This document shows positions 11,319 through 23,494 of a stretch of 64,000 bases of DNA, in pieces. The stretch spans positions 23,888,201 to 23,952,200 of the forward strand of contig CM069589.1 in assembly GCA_035771175.1 (NCBI GenBank), in the 5' to 3' direction. Source of the DNA: Paratinospora sagittata. Its lineage: Eukaryota; Streptophyta; Magnoliopsida; Ranunculales; Menispermaceae. A model generated the notes under the pieces. It did not search any database and was not told the origin of the DNA. It saw only the letters and a program-made list of their open reading frames with translations. The translations under genes and the position numbers were made by a program. Every line of letters starts with the position of its first letter. Position 1 is the stretch's first letter.

Positions 11319-12531
11319 TGTCACACCCCGCCCCATTGACCCAGCGCGAGGTGCAACAGTTAGGGCGTCGAGTGCTCAATCCACTCGATCAGAGTTGCAC
11401 ATACATAAGCATAATGACCAACATCATTAATAATACAATACAAACTTTTAAGGGAAATACTATTATATTAAAAACATATAGAGTTTGTTAATTATTACAT
11501 TATTTATAGCGAAAAGACAACAAAAAGGTAACAAGGGTTAAACCCCTACAAAAGTACCAAAATAACAAAAGAGGAGTAGTTAAAGAGATGAATCTAGAAG
11601 CCTGGAATCATCGCCACCATCATTAGACCGATCTGATAGGACCTAGAGAGAGTACATACACAAAAGTCCCAACATAGATCAGGTTTGGCCATAACCCCCG
11701 GAATAAATCCATCCTGACCCATCTTAATTCCCTGGAAAGATTAGCAACGGGGTGAGCTAAACAGCTCAGTGAGATCAAGCAGGGTAAACAAGTCTTACAT
11801 GCATAATAATAAATATAGAACAATAGTCATCAAACAGTTATGCCACAACAATACAATCAAGCAATGATATGAATGAAACATGGCCAAACGACATCACAGG
11901 CCAGGTACCATTCACTCACAACTTGTGATCCGAGGCACCAATACAATATCCAACAACTGAAAGGTCTCATTAGTTCCAGTGCTAACCAGTGACAGTGTCA
12001 CTCTACCGGGGTCAGCGTAATGGCACAACACCCAATAATATAACCAGTGACAGTATCACTCGGTCGGGGCCAACGTAATGGCATAACACCCAATAATATA
12101 TCATTTTTAATAGATATCCTCATGCATGAAGTAAAGCATGGTAACAGATATGATGCATGATGCTATGTAATTCCTTATTAAACAGGTAAGAACTGCAAAC
12201 CTAGCCTTCATTCCCCACCTTAACACACTTGTAGTGGCGTAGCGCTTTCTTCTAACTTCTTGAAGTGTGCAGGGATGCAGGAGAGTTCAAAAAAGTCGAA
12301 GGAGAACGAAGAGAGAGAAGGAGTCGGCGAGGGTGAACTGAGGGGGCCACCACTGCCTCCACTTGGGGTTGGCCCTTCATGGGGATGGTCTTTCCCTTAA
12401 GATTATCCCACTATGGGGGTCTATAATTTTTTCCTTTGAGGGAGGGTTGTTACCACTTATTGCAATGACATGTGGAGGGTTTTGAAGCGGTTGAATTAAT
12501 TATTACAGTAGAAAAAGTGGGGGGTGTTACA
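11319..12531 (-). repeat. 3' LTR of the chromovirus
   Basis: Plus reading starts TGTCACACCCCGCCCC and ends GGGGTGTTACA. It holds an internal duplication of about 66 bp (CCAGTGACAGT.TCACTC...ACACCCAATAATATA at 11987-12100), shared with the other LTR. The segment that carries the TATA box in the 5' LTR is replaced here by GCCACCACTGCCTCCACTTG. Confidence 0.9.
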
Positions 12532-12544
12532 TCCTACCCTCCTT
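12532..12544 (-). promoter_or_regulatory. Polypurine tract of the chromovirus
   Basis: On the minus strand AAGGAGGGTAGGA directly precedes the 3' LTR, itself preceded by TTCGAGGACGAAATTC, the usual chromovirus context for plus-strand priming. Confidence 0.85.
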
Positions 12545-12620
12545 AAAAGAATTTCGTCCTCGAAATATAAATCAGGTAGGATGTTTTTGGAAAAAAATTG
12601 GCATGTAAGTAAAATACTTA

Positions 12621-12791
12621 CTATTCATCATATGAAATGTCATTGATCTCAACGTCTGTATTACTGTCCGCTCGGCTTGGAGAACTTGTACCACGTTGGC
12701 CGTGCGGGTTGTTGGGCCCACGTACTGCACTTTGAGCAGTAGAATCTCGGGAATGAGCTGGGGTAGAAGAATGGACTGAATCAGACTCCAT
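12621..12791 (-). CDS. Small Ser/Thr/Asp-rich ORF downstream of chromovirus pol (56 aa)
   Basis: An open frame from ATG at 12791 to a TAG at 12621, below the usual size cut-off. The peptide begins MESDSVHSSTPAH and ends VEINDISYDE, rich in Ser, Thr, Asn and Asp. No family is recognised. With the next ORF it occupies the roughly 0.9 kb between the end of pol and the polypurine tract. It could be a relic of an accessory 3' ORF or chance. Confidence 0.3.
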   Translation of the reverse strand: MESDSVHSSTPAHSRDSTAQSAVRGPNNPHGQRGTSSPSRADSNTDVEINDISYDE

Positions 12792-13165
12792 TCTTTCCTG
12801 ATTTGATAACCTAGGAAGAGAAGGTGGCGTTAGTATGCGTTGTGGTGGTCATGGAAGAAAACCCAGTAGTTGAGACGGTGGCCTAACACACCTGCCTGAC
12901 TGAGCCGGTGACTACTTGGTCTGCCAATGAGATGGTCCGTCTTTATTTGGTGTCGGAACCTCCGGAAGCTTGGGAAAAACTGGAACATGATTCCACGTTG
13001 GCGTATTGCGGGGGTTCTGGAAAGAGGGCAATGGTTGTCGTATTGATTTCCATGTGGTCTGGAGAACTCAAAACCCCGCTTGACGCATACCTGTAATGTT
13101 TTCATCTTTTGCGTTCCAAGACAAGATGGATAATGTACTGTTGGGTTGTGTATTGGAGTTTGGAC

Positions 13166-13354
13166 TCATGGCATATCAGCAGACTGTGATCTCGTAAGGG
13201 ATGTAGACTGAGAATAATAGTCAGTGGAAGGACTCCAGTCTGAAGGGATTGAGCTCATGTCATCATCTTCTTCAATACTCATATTTGTATCTTGATTTGA
13301 ATTATTGCTATGTTCGGATGGTTCAGAACTGTAACTCGTTGAATCGTCAGACAT
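13166..13354 (-). CDS. Acidic, serine-rich ORF downstream of chromovirus pol (62 aa)
   Basis: Starts at ATG 13354 (upstream in-frame codons extend to 13369) and ends at 13166. It begins MSDDSTSYSSEPSEHSNN and contains SIEEDDDMSS; about a third of the residues are Ser and it is strongly acidic. The composition resembles a disordered acidic tail. It lies 67 bp beyond the end of the pol frame. No homology is recognised; function unknown. Confidence 0.35.
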   Translation of the reverse strand: MSDDSTSYSSEPSEHSNNSNQDTNMSIEEDDDMSSIPSDWSPSTDYYSQSTSLTRSQSADMP

Positions 13355-13435
13355 TTGTGCCAAAAACAAAACAAGAAACCCAAGAACATAGAATAAGAAC
13401 AGGAAGTATTTTATTATTATGTGAACATGCAGGTG

Positions 13436-14735
13436 CTATACAGATAAGTAAGGGTATTTTTGCTTGATCTCTTGTTCCAATTCCCACGTTGCTTCTTTTA
13501 TTCCATGATGGTTCCAGAGTATTTTTACTAACAAAATGCTCTTGTTTCTCAAGTCTTGTGTCTTTTTGTCCAAGATTTGCACAGGATATTCTTTATACTT
13601 ATTTCCTTTCTCGATTTCAACTTCAAAGGATGGTATGATGTGTGAAGGATCGTTAAGATATTTCCTGAGCATGGACACATGAAAAACGTTGTGTACCTTG
13701 GACATGGATTGTGGTAAAGATAGACGGTACGCAGATTTACCGACTTGATCAATAATTGAAAATGGTTCGATAAACCTTGGAGACAACTTTCCTTTGACTC
13801 CAAATCTTTTCACACTTTTAAATGTTTGGACCTTTAAAAGAACCGAGTCGCCAACTTGAAATTCTAGAGGCTTTCGTCGTTTGTCTGTGTAACTTTTGTG
13901 TCTACTTTGGGCGGTACGAAATCTTTCTTTAACGAGCTTTAATTTTCTGTGGTTTCTCATATGAGATCCGAACCAAGCTGTAGTCGATCAGACATATCTA
14001 CCCAACACAAAGGTGACCTACATGGTCGTCTGTATAGTGCTTCATACAAAGCCATCTTAATGCTTGCCTGATAACTATGATTATATGCGAACTCTGCTAA
14101 ATGCAGGTACTTTTTCCACCCGTCGTTAAAATCTAGGGCACAACAGTGTAGCATGTCCTCCAGAATTTGTATAAGCCGCTCAGACTGTCCATCCGTCTAG
14201 GGATGAAAGGCAATACTCATGAGAATTTTTGTACCTAGCCTGGCATGAAAGCTTTGCCGGAACTTGGATGTGAATCTAGGGTCTCGATCAACGGCGATGG
14301 TGAGAGGGATCCCATGCAATCTAATAATTTCTCGTTCATAGATTTTGACTAACTTGGCTGGAGTATCGGTAAGTTTAACTGGTATAAAATGTGCAACTTT
14401 AGTTAGCCTATCAACAATTACCCAGACAGTGTCCCGACCCTTGACGTTTTTGGGTAACGCAGACACAAATCCATGGCAATATTATCCCATTTCCATTCCT
14501 TTATAGGAAGTGGTTGTAAGAAAGCAGAGGGGAGCCTGCGATCGGCCTATACTTGTTGACAAGTAAGACACTTGGCCACGAATTCTGCTATGGCCTTTTT
14601 CATTCCATTAAACCAGAATTGCCTCTTCATGTCCTTATACATTTTGTCTACTCTTGGATGCATAGAGAACCTAGATTTGTGGCACTCATTCATCAGGTCC
14701 CGCCTAAGCTCTGGGTCTTGAGCTACACACAATAG
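13436..14735 (-). pseudogene. Chromovirus integrase with C-terminal chromodomain-type tail (degenerate)
   Basis: The HHCC zinc domain lies at 14547-14732 (ECHKSRFSMHP ... CLTCQQ). The DDE core follows: first Asp in VIVDRLTK and second in AVDRDPRFTS at 14197-14466, with the third acidic residue in a TDGQSER context at about 14170-14200, where the preceding Gln codon is now TAG. The GPF/Y-like region and tail at 13436-13960 contain GKLSPRFIEPF, KVHNVFHVSMLRKY and ILWNHHGIKEATWELE, the plant chromovirus signature. Stops and frameshifts between these blocks split it into at least four frames. Confidence 0.88.
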
Positions 14736-15751
14736 TCATTTATATAATACCACACCATCAGAAGTGAGAGACCATTGATGCGGAGCTTGGTTATGCAGAA
14801 TAAGCTCCTTCATCTTTCTAAGCTCATCATCTTTGCCTTGTGCAGTGGCTATTCTTTTAATGAGGTCGGAGTGGGTAGTGAACTGGGCAAGTCTAACTGC
14901 ATTTCCATAATTCCAGAACTGCAAGTTATACATTTTTAGCTCGTATGACAGCTTGCCCATTTCAAAATTTACCGTACAGGCGGAGACGTATGACTTTCTG
15001 CTAAGGGCATCAGCCACTACGTTAGCTTTATCCGGATGGTATTTAAGTTCAAAGTCATAGTCTTTGATGAACTCAAGCCATCGCCTTTGTCGAAGATTTA
15101 AGTCTTTCTGAGTATAAATATATTAAAGACTTTCGTGGTCGGACAAGACTTCAAATCGTTCTCCATACAAGTAATGTCGCCAAATTTTTAAGGCAAACAC
15201 TACTACTGCGAGTTCTAAATCATGAGTCGGATAATTGACCTCATGAATTTTCAACTGCCGAAAGGCATAAGCCACGACATGATCTTCTTGCATTAGCACA
15301 ACTCCAAGTCCTTGAAACGATGCATCAGTGTACAGTGTGATGCCAATCCCATCCTTTGGAGTCGTCAGAACAGGTGCTGAAGTTAGTCTTTTCTTGAGTT
15401 CATGAAAAGCTAATTTTCAGGCATCACTCCAAATAAAACGTGTGCCCTTCCGGGTTAGTCGAGTGAGTGGTTCAACAAGTTTGGAAAAATCTTTGATGAA
15501 CCGTCTATAATATCCGGCTAATTCGAGGATGCTCCTAATTTTTGTGACATTAGTAGGTTGTTTCCAACTAAGTACCGCTTCTACCTTGGCTGGATCTATT
15601 TCGATGCCATAATGGGACACGACATGACCGAGGAACTTAACCTTAGTCATCCAGAATTTACACTTGCTTAACTTGGCGTATAACTCGTGCTGCTAAAGGG
15701 TACTAAGTACAGTTTGCAAGTGTGTCTCGCAAGTGTGTCTCATGGAGTTGC
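14736..15751 (-). pseudogene. Chromovirus RT C-terminal part and RNase H (degenerate)
   Basis: 15417-15650 holds the connection after RT ([35 protein letters not shown]). RNase H residues follow across stops at about 15000-15420 ([33 protein letters not shown]). A perfect 13-bp duplication (GCAAGTGTGTCTC) at about 15717-15742 and a TAG lie near the RT break. The RT N-terminal part continues beyond the solo LTR, at 17280. Confidence 0.85.
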
Positions 15752-17279
15752 TGTCACGACGCCCTGACGTAGGCTGACGTCATGACCGGCACAGTGTACT
15801 ATACACTGTACATACCCATATATAGTATATAATACACTGTCAGCCTTCACGTAGTCTCACAATCCTTCCCAACATTTACAGAAATTTTTTTTTCCTAATG
15901 TACCACAAATCAAATCCAATATATTAAGCTATATATATGCCCACACATCCCATCTAGATGATATATCATCATCAAAGACTATGTAATAAGCAAGATATGG
16001 TTCATCACATTAATCCAGGTTACCAAAAGTTTATAACATCCATATCTTGTCTTAAAACAGTTTGCATTACATCCTTTTCTCGAATTCTTAACTAATGGTG
16101 CCTAGATCTCAAAATGATCTTAACGAAAATTTAGCTCCATTTAGTTTATCGAATTCGACCATATTTCCATGGTAAAGGATATTCATTATTTCTTGTGACC
16201 CTGCTCAGTTAACAGTAATTAATACTTAAACAGAGTTCACTATACCTTCTTTCCATCTTCTCACAAATGCTCTCCAAGGTGGCATATCAAGGACAATAAA
16301 TCTTTTGCTCATTAACACATTTACATACACCTTAAATCCTCACAATTTCTCAGGTGCTTGGCATCAGTTTGATATGCTATAAATCTCCTGTCCAGGTGGC
16401 CATTTTAATACTTCATCAGAGAATACTCCAATATACCAGCTTACCATAGGAATTTTAATCAACTGCATGCCTTATTACGTTACTCTAAATGGCTTTGTAC
16501 TAGCCATATTCTCCATGTCCTCGTCATCAATAACTATCTTATCTTAGATACAAGATTTTGAGGGTATAAAGTCCTCGAGATTCAAATGAGAATATTCAAC
16601 ATAGTACTTCTTTTCAGAGAGACGCTCCACCTGGCATTAGAGGTAGCCAGCCAATCATACCCAACAAAGCATCTAATTTCAAAAACTTCATATTCTAAAG
16701 TCCATACTTACTTGATGACCCTCATATGTATTCCACATATGATTTGCTAAACATATCATGGTAGATTCTTTCTCCTGTAGGCATACTCACAATCAATGAT
16801 GCATTATTATAACAGAAGATAATACAATTTGTCTACCACATCACCAGAGATAAAGGACCAGGTAGATCCAACAATACATCAGAATATACACAATAACAAA
16901 ATGTTGATCATACCTATTATCAACGTCCTTCTAATCTTTGGATCTGGTCTTGTATTTACTTTAATTTATTCTTTAAAATCTGGTGGAGTCATATTGATAA
17001 AAATATTGGGGCATTCCATATCGACTAACTGGAGATTAACACATCCGTGTCTTTTTTTTTTTTTTTCAGATTGATAATAGACAATGATAGGTCGAGATAC
17101 AATATACGCAGTCTGTGACTCATGCTCAGGCAATGGAAACCACTTCTGGTTTTTCTAATTCGTTAACATCACTTCCCTTTTTCCCATTATTATAGGGTCA
17201 GGTACTAACAAAATTAGATGACTACTGTCAAAATCTCAACCTTACTCAATGTTTCACTTATCTTGAACGGGGTGTTACA
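15752..17279 (-). mobile_element. Solo LTR inserted in the chromovirus reverse transcriptase
   Basis: Plus reading starts TGTCACGACGCCCTGACG and ends GGGGTGTTACA, 1528 bp. The flanks are GTTGC (15747-15751) and GTTCC (17280-17284), a 5-bp duplication with one change. Excising it joins the RT frame in phase between the FVDN-box side and the downstream LSKC-type segment. Its 3' end has GGCTGACGTCATGACCGGCA, shared with the solo LTR at 20629. No coding content. Confidence 0.88.
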
Positions 17280-17706
17280 GTTCCTCTATGGGAAAGTATA
17301 TTAATATGTTGTCGACAAATACAATGACAAAGCGATCTAGGTATGGTCTGAAAATGCGGTTCATTAAATCCATGAATGTCGCAGGTGCATTTGATAGGCC
17401 AAATGACATTACAGTGAATTTGTAATGACCATATCTGGTTTGAAAAGCTACTTTTGGGATGTCTTCTTGCTTAACCCGTAGTGGGTGATACCCCGAGCGA
17501 AGGTCAATTTTTGAAAAGAATATTGCTCCCCTTAATTGATCCAACAGATCTTCTATTCGAGGTAACGTGTATTTGTTCTTAGTAGTAACTTTGTCCAGCT
17601 TTCTATAGTCGATGCAGAGTCGAAGTGAACCATCCTTTTTCTTGACAAAAAGAACTGGAGCACCCCATGGTGACGTGTTCTTTCTTATAAACCCCAACTT
17701 CTCCAA
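17280..17706 (-). pseudogene. Chromovirus reverse transcriptase, N-terminal and palm region
   Basis: An open frame of about 143 codons with [66 protein letters not shown] and [12 protein letters not shown]. The catalytic YVDD-type box reads FVDN (17308-17319): the second catalytic Asp is Asn, so the product would be inactive even without the insertion that ends the frame at 17279. Upstream codons toward 18025 are interrupted. Confidence 0.9.
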
Positions 17707-18025
17707 TTCCTTTAACTACTTATCCAGTTCTACTAATTCTACATTAGGCATACAATAAAGTGGAATGTAGACAGGTTTAGTACCAGGAGTCAACTTAATT
17801 TCGAAGTCAAATTCCCGAGGAGGAGGGAGTCATGACAGTTCATTTAAGAATACCCTTGGATATTCACGAACAACTGGAATATCTTTCAGGTTGGGTGAAT
17901 GACTGGACAACATACTTTCTTCATCCTAATCAAGGATTGAAAGAGCTTGCATCTGAGATCTTATAAGGGAAACGGTAGAATGATGAACGTGTCCATGGAC
18001 CCCTTGGATTTTTAGGTTATCACCA

Positions 18026-18382
18026 TTAAGCAGTGTCAGTCAAACTTGTTTTTTTTTGACAATCTATTTGAGCATGTAAAGGTGTTAACCAGTCCATACC
18101 CAAGATAATATCAAAATTAGAGAAATCTATTACGAGGAGGTCCGCTACCAGCTGATGATCCAATATTTTAAGTTCACAATTTGAACATATTTGATTTATT
18201 TCCGTACTCAGTCCTATTGACGTGGATACCCAAATTGTAACTGGAGTAGCCTTTAGTTGTAGTCCTAAACTCTGGACTACTTGGGTAGCAATAAAAGAAT
18301 GTGTAGAACCCGAATCGAATATGACATGTACCAACATGTTCAGGAAAACAAAGGTACCTTTCACCACGTTATTTTTTGGCAT
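18026..18382 (-). pseudogene. Chromovirus aspartic protease domain
   Basis: 118 codons with the active-site triplet in FDSGSTHSFI and the partner segment FDIILGMDWL, both standard for Ty3/gypsy protease. It lies between gag and RT as expected. The frame ends by stop just after the domain, so it is no longer joined to RT. Confidence 0.87.
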
Positions 18383-19654
18383 ATATCATTCAACAACAAC
18401 GTAAGCGTGTCCTTGTTGCCTAGGGACTTGTTGCTGTCTGGGTGGTGGTGGAGTTATCGAGGCTGCTTGTTGAACTGGTGCCGCTGGGGACCCTGGGTTG
18501 GCCTGGGGCTAGGAGAGGAAAATTTTGTTGAATGTGACCTACCTGGCCACACTTGTAGAACATACGATCTTGATCTTGTGGTTGTTGATTTGGAGGAGGT
18601 AGGGGATATCGTCGATTATTTCCATTTCTTTAGTCTGCTTGATTTTGGCGACTACGAAGGTTCCTTTGGAAATTTTGTTGTGCTGGAGCAAACTGGAGCC
18701 TAGGGTTTTGGGGGTTTCCCATAATATGGCGAGCGGTTTTAATTTTGCTAGTAAGGTCTCTTCCTACCAGACTGCTGTACTGGCACAATGACTCGTTTTC
18801 CCCAGTTGCGACTTAGTTCCTGCTTAAGTTTCTCCCGCTCATAATTTATAGCCATGTTCACCAATCCGTTGTCAGGCCTGCTTAATGTCAGGCCTCAATT
18901 CGTTGAAAAAATTTTCGGCTTTGTCTCTCTTGGTAGTGATGGTAGAGAAAGAGAAAACAGAGAGTTCCATGAACTTGGCTGCGTATTCCTGGACTGTCAT
19001 ACTTCCTTGAAAAAGTCTTGCGAATTCCTGTCTTTTCTTTCTCTTGACAGCATTTGGAAAATACTCATTGATGAATTCAACTTCAAATTGTTGTCATGTC
19101 ATGTTATTGGCATTTACTTGAGGGTCCTCCTTAACTGTTTTCCACCAGGAGTTGGCATTTCCAACTAATTGGTAAACAACAAGGGGCATCTTTCTTTCTT
19201 TAGACGTTGTTATTGCCTCGAGCACTTTTCGAGTTTCTTCTAGCCACTTGTAGGCTTCGTCGGAGTCGGAATTTCTATCAAAAGTGATGGGCTGTAGTCG
19301 TTTGTACTTTGTAATTTGACTGGTCATCTGATCCATCTTCTGCTTACCTGGTTCTAAGGGCGGCCGGGGGACCGCAGTTTGATGATTAGCAACGCTCTGT
19401 ACTGAACCTCTCATGGACGCCTTCATGTATTCAGTAAAGCCTTGAAAGAATTATTCCATGCTAAATGGTACGCCTCTTCCATTGGAAGGAGCTACAGCAA
19501 TTTGTTCGGCTGTCGAGGCATTAGTGTTGTCATCCATCGCTTGTTCTGATGAAGGGGGAGTAGGTTCAAATCCAGTGCCCTCTTGCAGCTGCATAAACAC
19601 GGACGCTTGTCGAGAGGAGCTGGGGTTGTGCTGACTTCTTGTTTGTACTGGCAT
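18383..19654 (-). pseudogene. Chromovirus gag (degenerate)
   Basis: Starts MPVQTRSQHNPSSS (19654), the usual start of Tekay-type gag. The capsid region at 19094-19426 includes FDRNSDSDEAYKWLEE and NANSWWKTV, then across a stop FINEYFPNAV and GSMTVQEYAAKF. The zinc knuckle near 18520-18567 reads FYKCGQVGHIQQNF: two of the expected cysteines in CX2CX4HX4C are Phe. Several stops divide the frame. Confidence 0.85.
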
Positions 19655-20628
19655 TGTCTGCAGATTGGCTTGATATTAACACAAAATGTGCGATATAAGT
19701 TCTGAAGAAGACAAGAGAATTGATTTGTGATGCAGTGAACATGCATGGTTCTTGAGTAACATGTCATAGGTTTTAACCTCTTAGTTTTCTAGGCTAGATA
19801 ATAGGGAAAATGAGGAGGCTTAGAGCACCGTGGCATTGTACTTTTAGGTTGGTCTAAAAACAAAACCAAGAGTGTGATTTTAATGTTTTCAAAGACTATT
19901 ATAGTATTATTTGCGTTTTTAAAACACTTTAAAACAATTTCTTGTGTCTTTGTGAGAAGAGCTATGTTGTTGAATATCAGTACATGCCACAGATATTTCC
20001 TTGACCTTTTCCTCGTGTTGTCACCTACATTTATATGTCGCAAATCCTTTGCACTTGTTTATACTATGTTCACCTATCACGAAAACCTGCCGATTCCTAT
20101 TATCGTCCAAATTCATACGTCTCATTCCGCATGAATTTGGTGATAAGGGTTGTGTTCTAGTCAAGGGAATGTGTGCGCGGTCTTTTGTACATTCCTGTGA
20201 AAAATCGTCTACTAATATTATCCTTCGAGTTCTCATGTGCCATACCATGTAAACTTGACGATATTGATGGTAAGTCAGACATCCGCCATGAAATGCTACA
20301 CAACAAGTCTGTAGGTTACCTCGTCTCGTGTATTTCATCAGTATCTGTGTGAGTTTGTTATGTCTCATACCACGTCAAACCCATTAATAGTGAAGAAATT
20401 CACTGGACGAGTAGGCCTACCACAAATAGTCTAGCACACAACAACACATAATGTTTAGTATATCATGAGCTGAAAATTCGACATGGAGTTTTTTTTTTTT
20501 ATACAAAGTTTTACAAACTATTTCAATTGCTACAAGGATATCTAAATTCCCTTCAAAATACTTCAACCTATTACGAAGCTACGTTAAACTATTGCAAGAT
20601 TAGGAAACTGAGAGACCCAATGTTGAGG
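19655..20628 (-). other. Chromovirus leader between the upstream ORF and gag
   Basis: No conserved domain in any frame. It was continuous with 23495 onward before the solo LTR at 20629 inserted. Short frames on both strands look random. Confidence 0.5.
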
Positions 20629-23489
20629 TGTAACGCCCGTAGTTTAGGATGACGTCACTTTGACCTGTAGTGTACCCGTATACGTATACGTATACATAAA
20701 CATATATGTATTTTGATGCTCGACGCACGTAGATTTGAGTGTCTTTGCATGGTTTTAGGTCTTAGAGAGTGCGCATTAAGTTTCAGAACCATTGGAGACC
20801 CGTTCGACGTCGAAACATGTCGAAAACGATGTTTTGGATCCAGTGGAGCTTGCTCTATGGAGGAAGAAATTTCTATCACCGATTACATCAATGTCTTGAT
20901 CTCCTAGATTCATAGTCCAATTGAGCTGAAATGTTTTCAGCTTATTCGCCTCTGATAGATCTTCATTATGAACGGTGAAGATCTTGATCAGAGTTATCTA
21001 CTGTGAGTTATAAGATTCCAAACACTGTTTCATGGATTTGCAGATCTACTTATGCAGTTTTGATCAAACGGTTGAAACGCGTAATCCCACAGATGGATTA
21101 AACTGAAAGTTTACCAGAATGTTGGTAACTGACTCATACAACTTTTGAACGGTTAAGATGTTATTTTGGAGAGTATTTTGCAAGAAATTGACTATCTAAG
21201 TACAAGTATTGCAACGGAAAAACTGATTTTTAACAATTTTTGGCAACTTTTAGTTATGGGCCCAAACACTTCTATATAAACTATTAACATGATTTTTTCA
21301 GCTCATTTGCACATTTTGCACTTGAGAAGATGAGAGAAGTGATGGAGGAGAGAAAGGAGAGGAAAAATTAGGATTTGGTGGTTTATTGCTCAAGAACACC
21401 TAAGGTTTGCATTTTTCCTCCATTTCTCCCTTGAATCTCTCTACTAGTTGCATGATAGCTTCATTTAGAGCATGAGGGTTGCATTTTGATGCATGTGATG
21501 AACGTTGGGCGGGTGGAAAACCAAAGTTGGAGTTGAGTCTTGCATGTCACATATGTGCGATTAGAGAGTGTTAGGAGTACAGTAATGGTGAAACCCCCAA
21601 TTTCTAGCAAGAAATTGGAGGGGTGTAGTTCAAATGGCCTATACTTAGTTCATGACCTTAGACTTTTTTAAAATCTTTGCATGTCAACTATGTTGACCTA
21701 GTGGCCATTGTGGATGATTTCATGTTCCAAGATCAGTAAAATTCATGGCTGAACATGGTGGCCTAGTGTGTAAAATTGGCAATATGGCCTATGTATGAAA
21801 ATTTCCTAATTTGGGGCTTTTGATGCTCTTGATATAAAATCTGGAAAATTATGCAATGTAGGTCTAATTGGGCATGATTATGGTTGTTTGATGATTGAAT
21901 TTAGTGGGTTCTCATGCTGTACACCCTATGGTAGACTAATTTTGACCTAGGCTAAGTAATTAGGCAATTTTCATGTGCCTTGACAATTTTGCATGTGATT
22001 TGGGGATTTTTGCCCAAATTGGGGCTTTTCACCTAAATCAAGTCAATTGATAAAATTGACTTGGGGATTGTTTAATTGGACCCAAATTGAGTAGAAGTAT
22101 GAGTTTAGAATGTTTGAACCTATGTTAAATTGGTATGACTTAGTTCATTTTGACTTTATGTTTTGTATTGGCCTAATTGGGGATTTTGACCAAGACTTAG
22201 TCAATTGATGAAATTGACTTGATGTATAGTCTAATTGACGCTAATTATAATTGAATGTCATGTATATTAGTGGTTGGATCATGGGATCAACCCACTACAT
22301 TCAATTTGGGTCAGTCTTGGTTTATTTGAGTTAAATGATCAATTTGGGCAATATAGAATTTGGCTCAAGGGGGGCAACCAATTTAGAATCTAATTGACTT
22401 TGATTGGATTTGAATATGGGGTTTCGACACACTTTATGACTGATTTTCAGTTTGTGTGAACCATGATATTTTTCAAGGTCTTGTAATTGATCTAGAACTA
22501 ATTTAGTCAATTGGAGAGTTTTGGTGATTGGATTGGCTAGACTTAGCCAATCAAGAGTGAGTGGTCTTTTACTTTTGGATTATTTATGTGGCATTGTATT
22601 ATAGAAATGTTTTAAATGCTTATGTATTATGGTATGCATGCTTTAATGTTTCCATGAAATATATTTGAACATAATTCATTGGAATGACAATTCAGGTTGA
22701 GGCTCCTAGTTGGAATTTCCTTTTTGGGAATTCTTGTAAGTTTAGCGGCGATCCAAGTTGTGTACCCTGCAGAGGGTTTTATGGATTGTGTATAGGTTGG
22801 TTAGTTTAGACTAATTCTACGTGCTGCACGACCCCAGAAACCCTATTAGAATACGAGTTTTGTATGTGTGTTCGGGCGCTATATGTCGCGCACCAGGCCT
22901 TGAAACCCCCGTACTCAGGAGGTGTTAGGATTGCATGTGCATGATTACAAATGATATGCATTGTCGTATTTATGAAATGATGCATTTATGTTAGCATGTA
23001 TGTAATCTATTTCATCATCATGATCTTGCCATGTTTTTATAAATGCACGTATATGCCACTTGTAAATGACATTCACTGAGCTTATTGTAGCTCACACCTC
23101 ACCCTTTTCTTTCAGGATCTGATAGGAAGGGTAAAAGGAAGGCTTGACTGCGGAGCGTCCCTTGATTTTGATTGATGTAGGTGTTGTACATTTATTTTTT
23201 GTATTTGATATTATGTACATGATAAGACCTAGTATTTGTATATTTAACACAGAGATGGGATGTGTTGGGTTGTATTATTTTGTGAACTTATAAAATTTTA
23301 TTTTTGGTAAATTTGGAGGTGTAATATGTTTATTAAATCCTTGATCATGTTTAGATGGATGTTAATTAGGTTTGTGTTTTATTGGGATTTATAATTTATA
23401 TTAGGCTGACGGGACGCCGAGTGTACCAATGGAGGGTATACTTGGGGGTTCCGTGCCGGTCATGACGTCATGTATTGTGGGTCGTGACG
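20629..23489 (+). mobile_element. Solo LTR inserted in the chromovirus leader (2.86 kb)
   Basis: Starts TGTAACGCCCGTAG and ends GGGTCGTGACG, where the expected final CA has become CG. The flanks are a perfect 5-bp duplication TGAGG (20624-20628 and 23490-23494). The TGTAACGCCC start and a TATA box at 21273 set the orientation to plus. It carries TGACGTCA near both ends. Its centre, for example GCATGTCAACTATGTTGACC, matches the reverse strand near 47.23-47.26 kb, so the LTR at 45661 is the same family. No coding region. Confidence 0.9.
21273..21281 (+). promoter_or_regulatory. TATA box of the solo LTR at 20629
   Basis: TATATAAAC, followed about 60 bp later by a purine-rich tract (GAGAAGATGAGAGAAGTGATG), the layout expected for U3/R of a plant LTR. 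Confidence 0.55.
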
Positions 23490-23494
23490 TGAGG

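Noticed and set aside
20671..20700. TATACGTATACGTATAC run as a regulatory or Z-DNA site
   Set aside because: A short alternating run in an LTR with no supporting context; may be chance.
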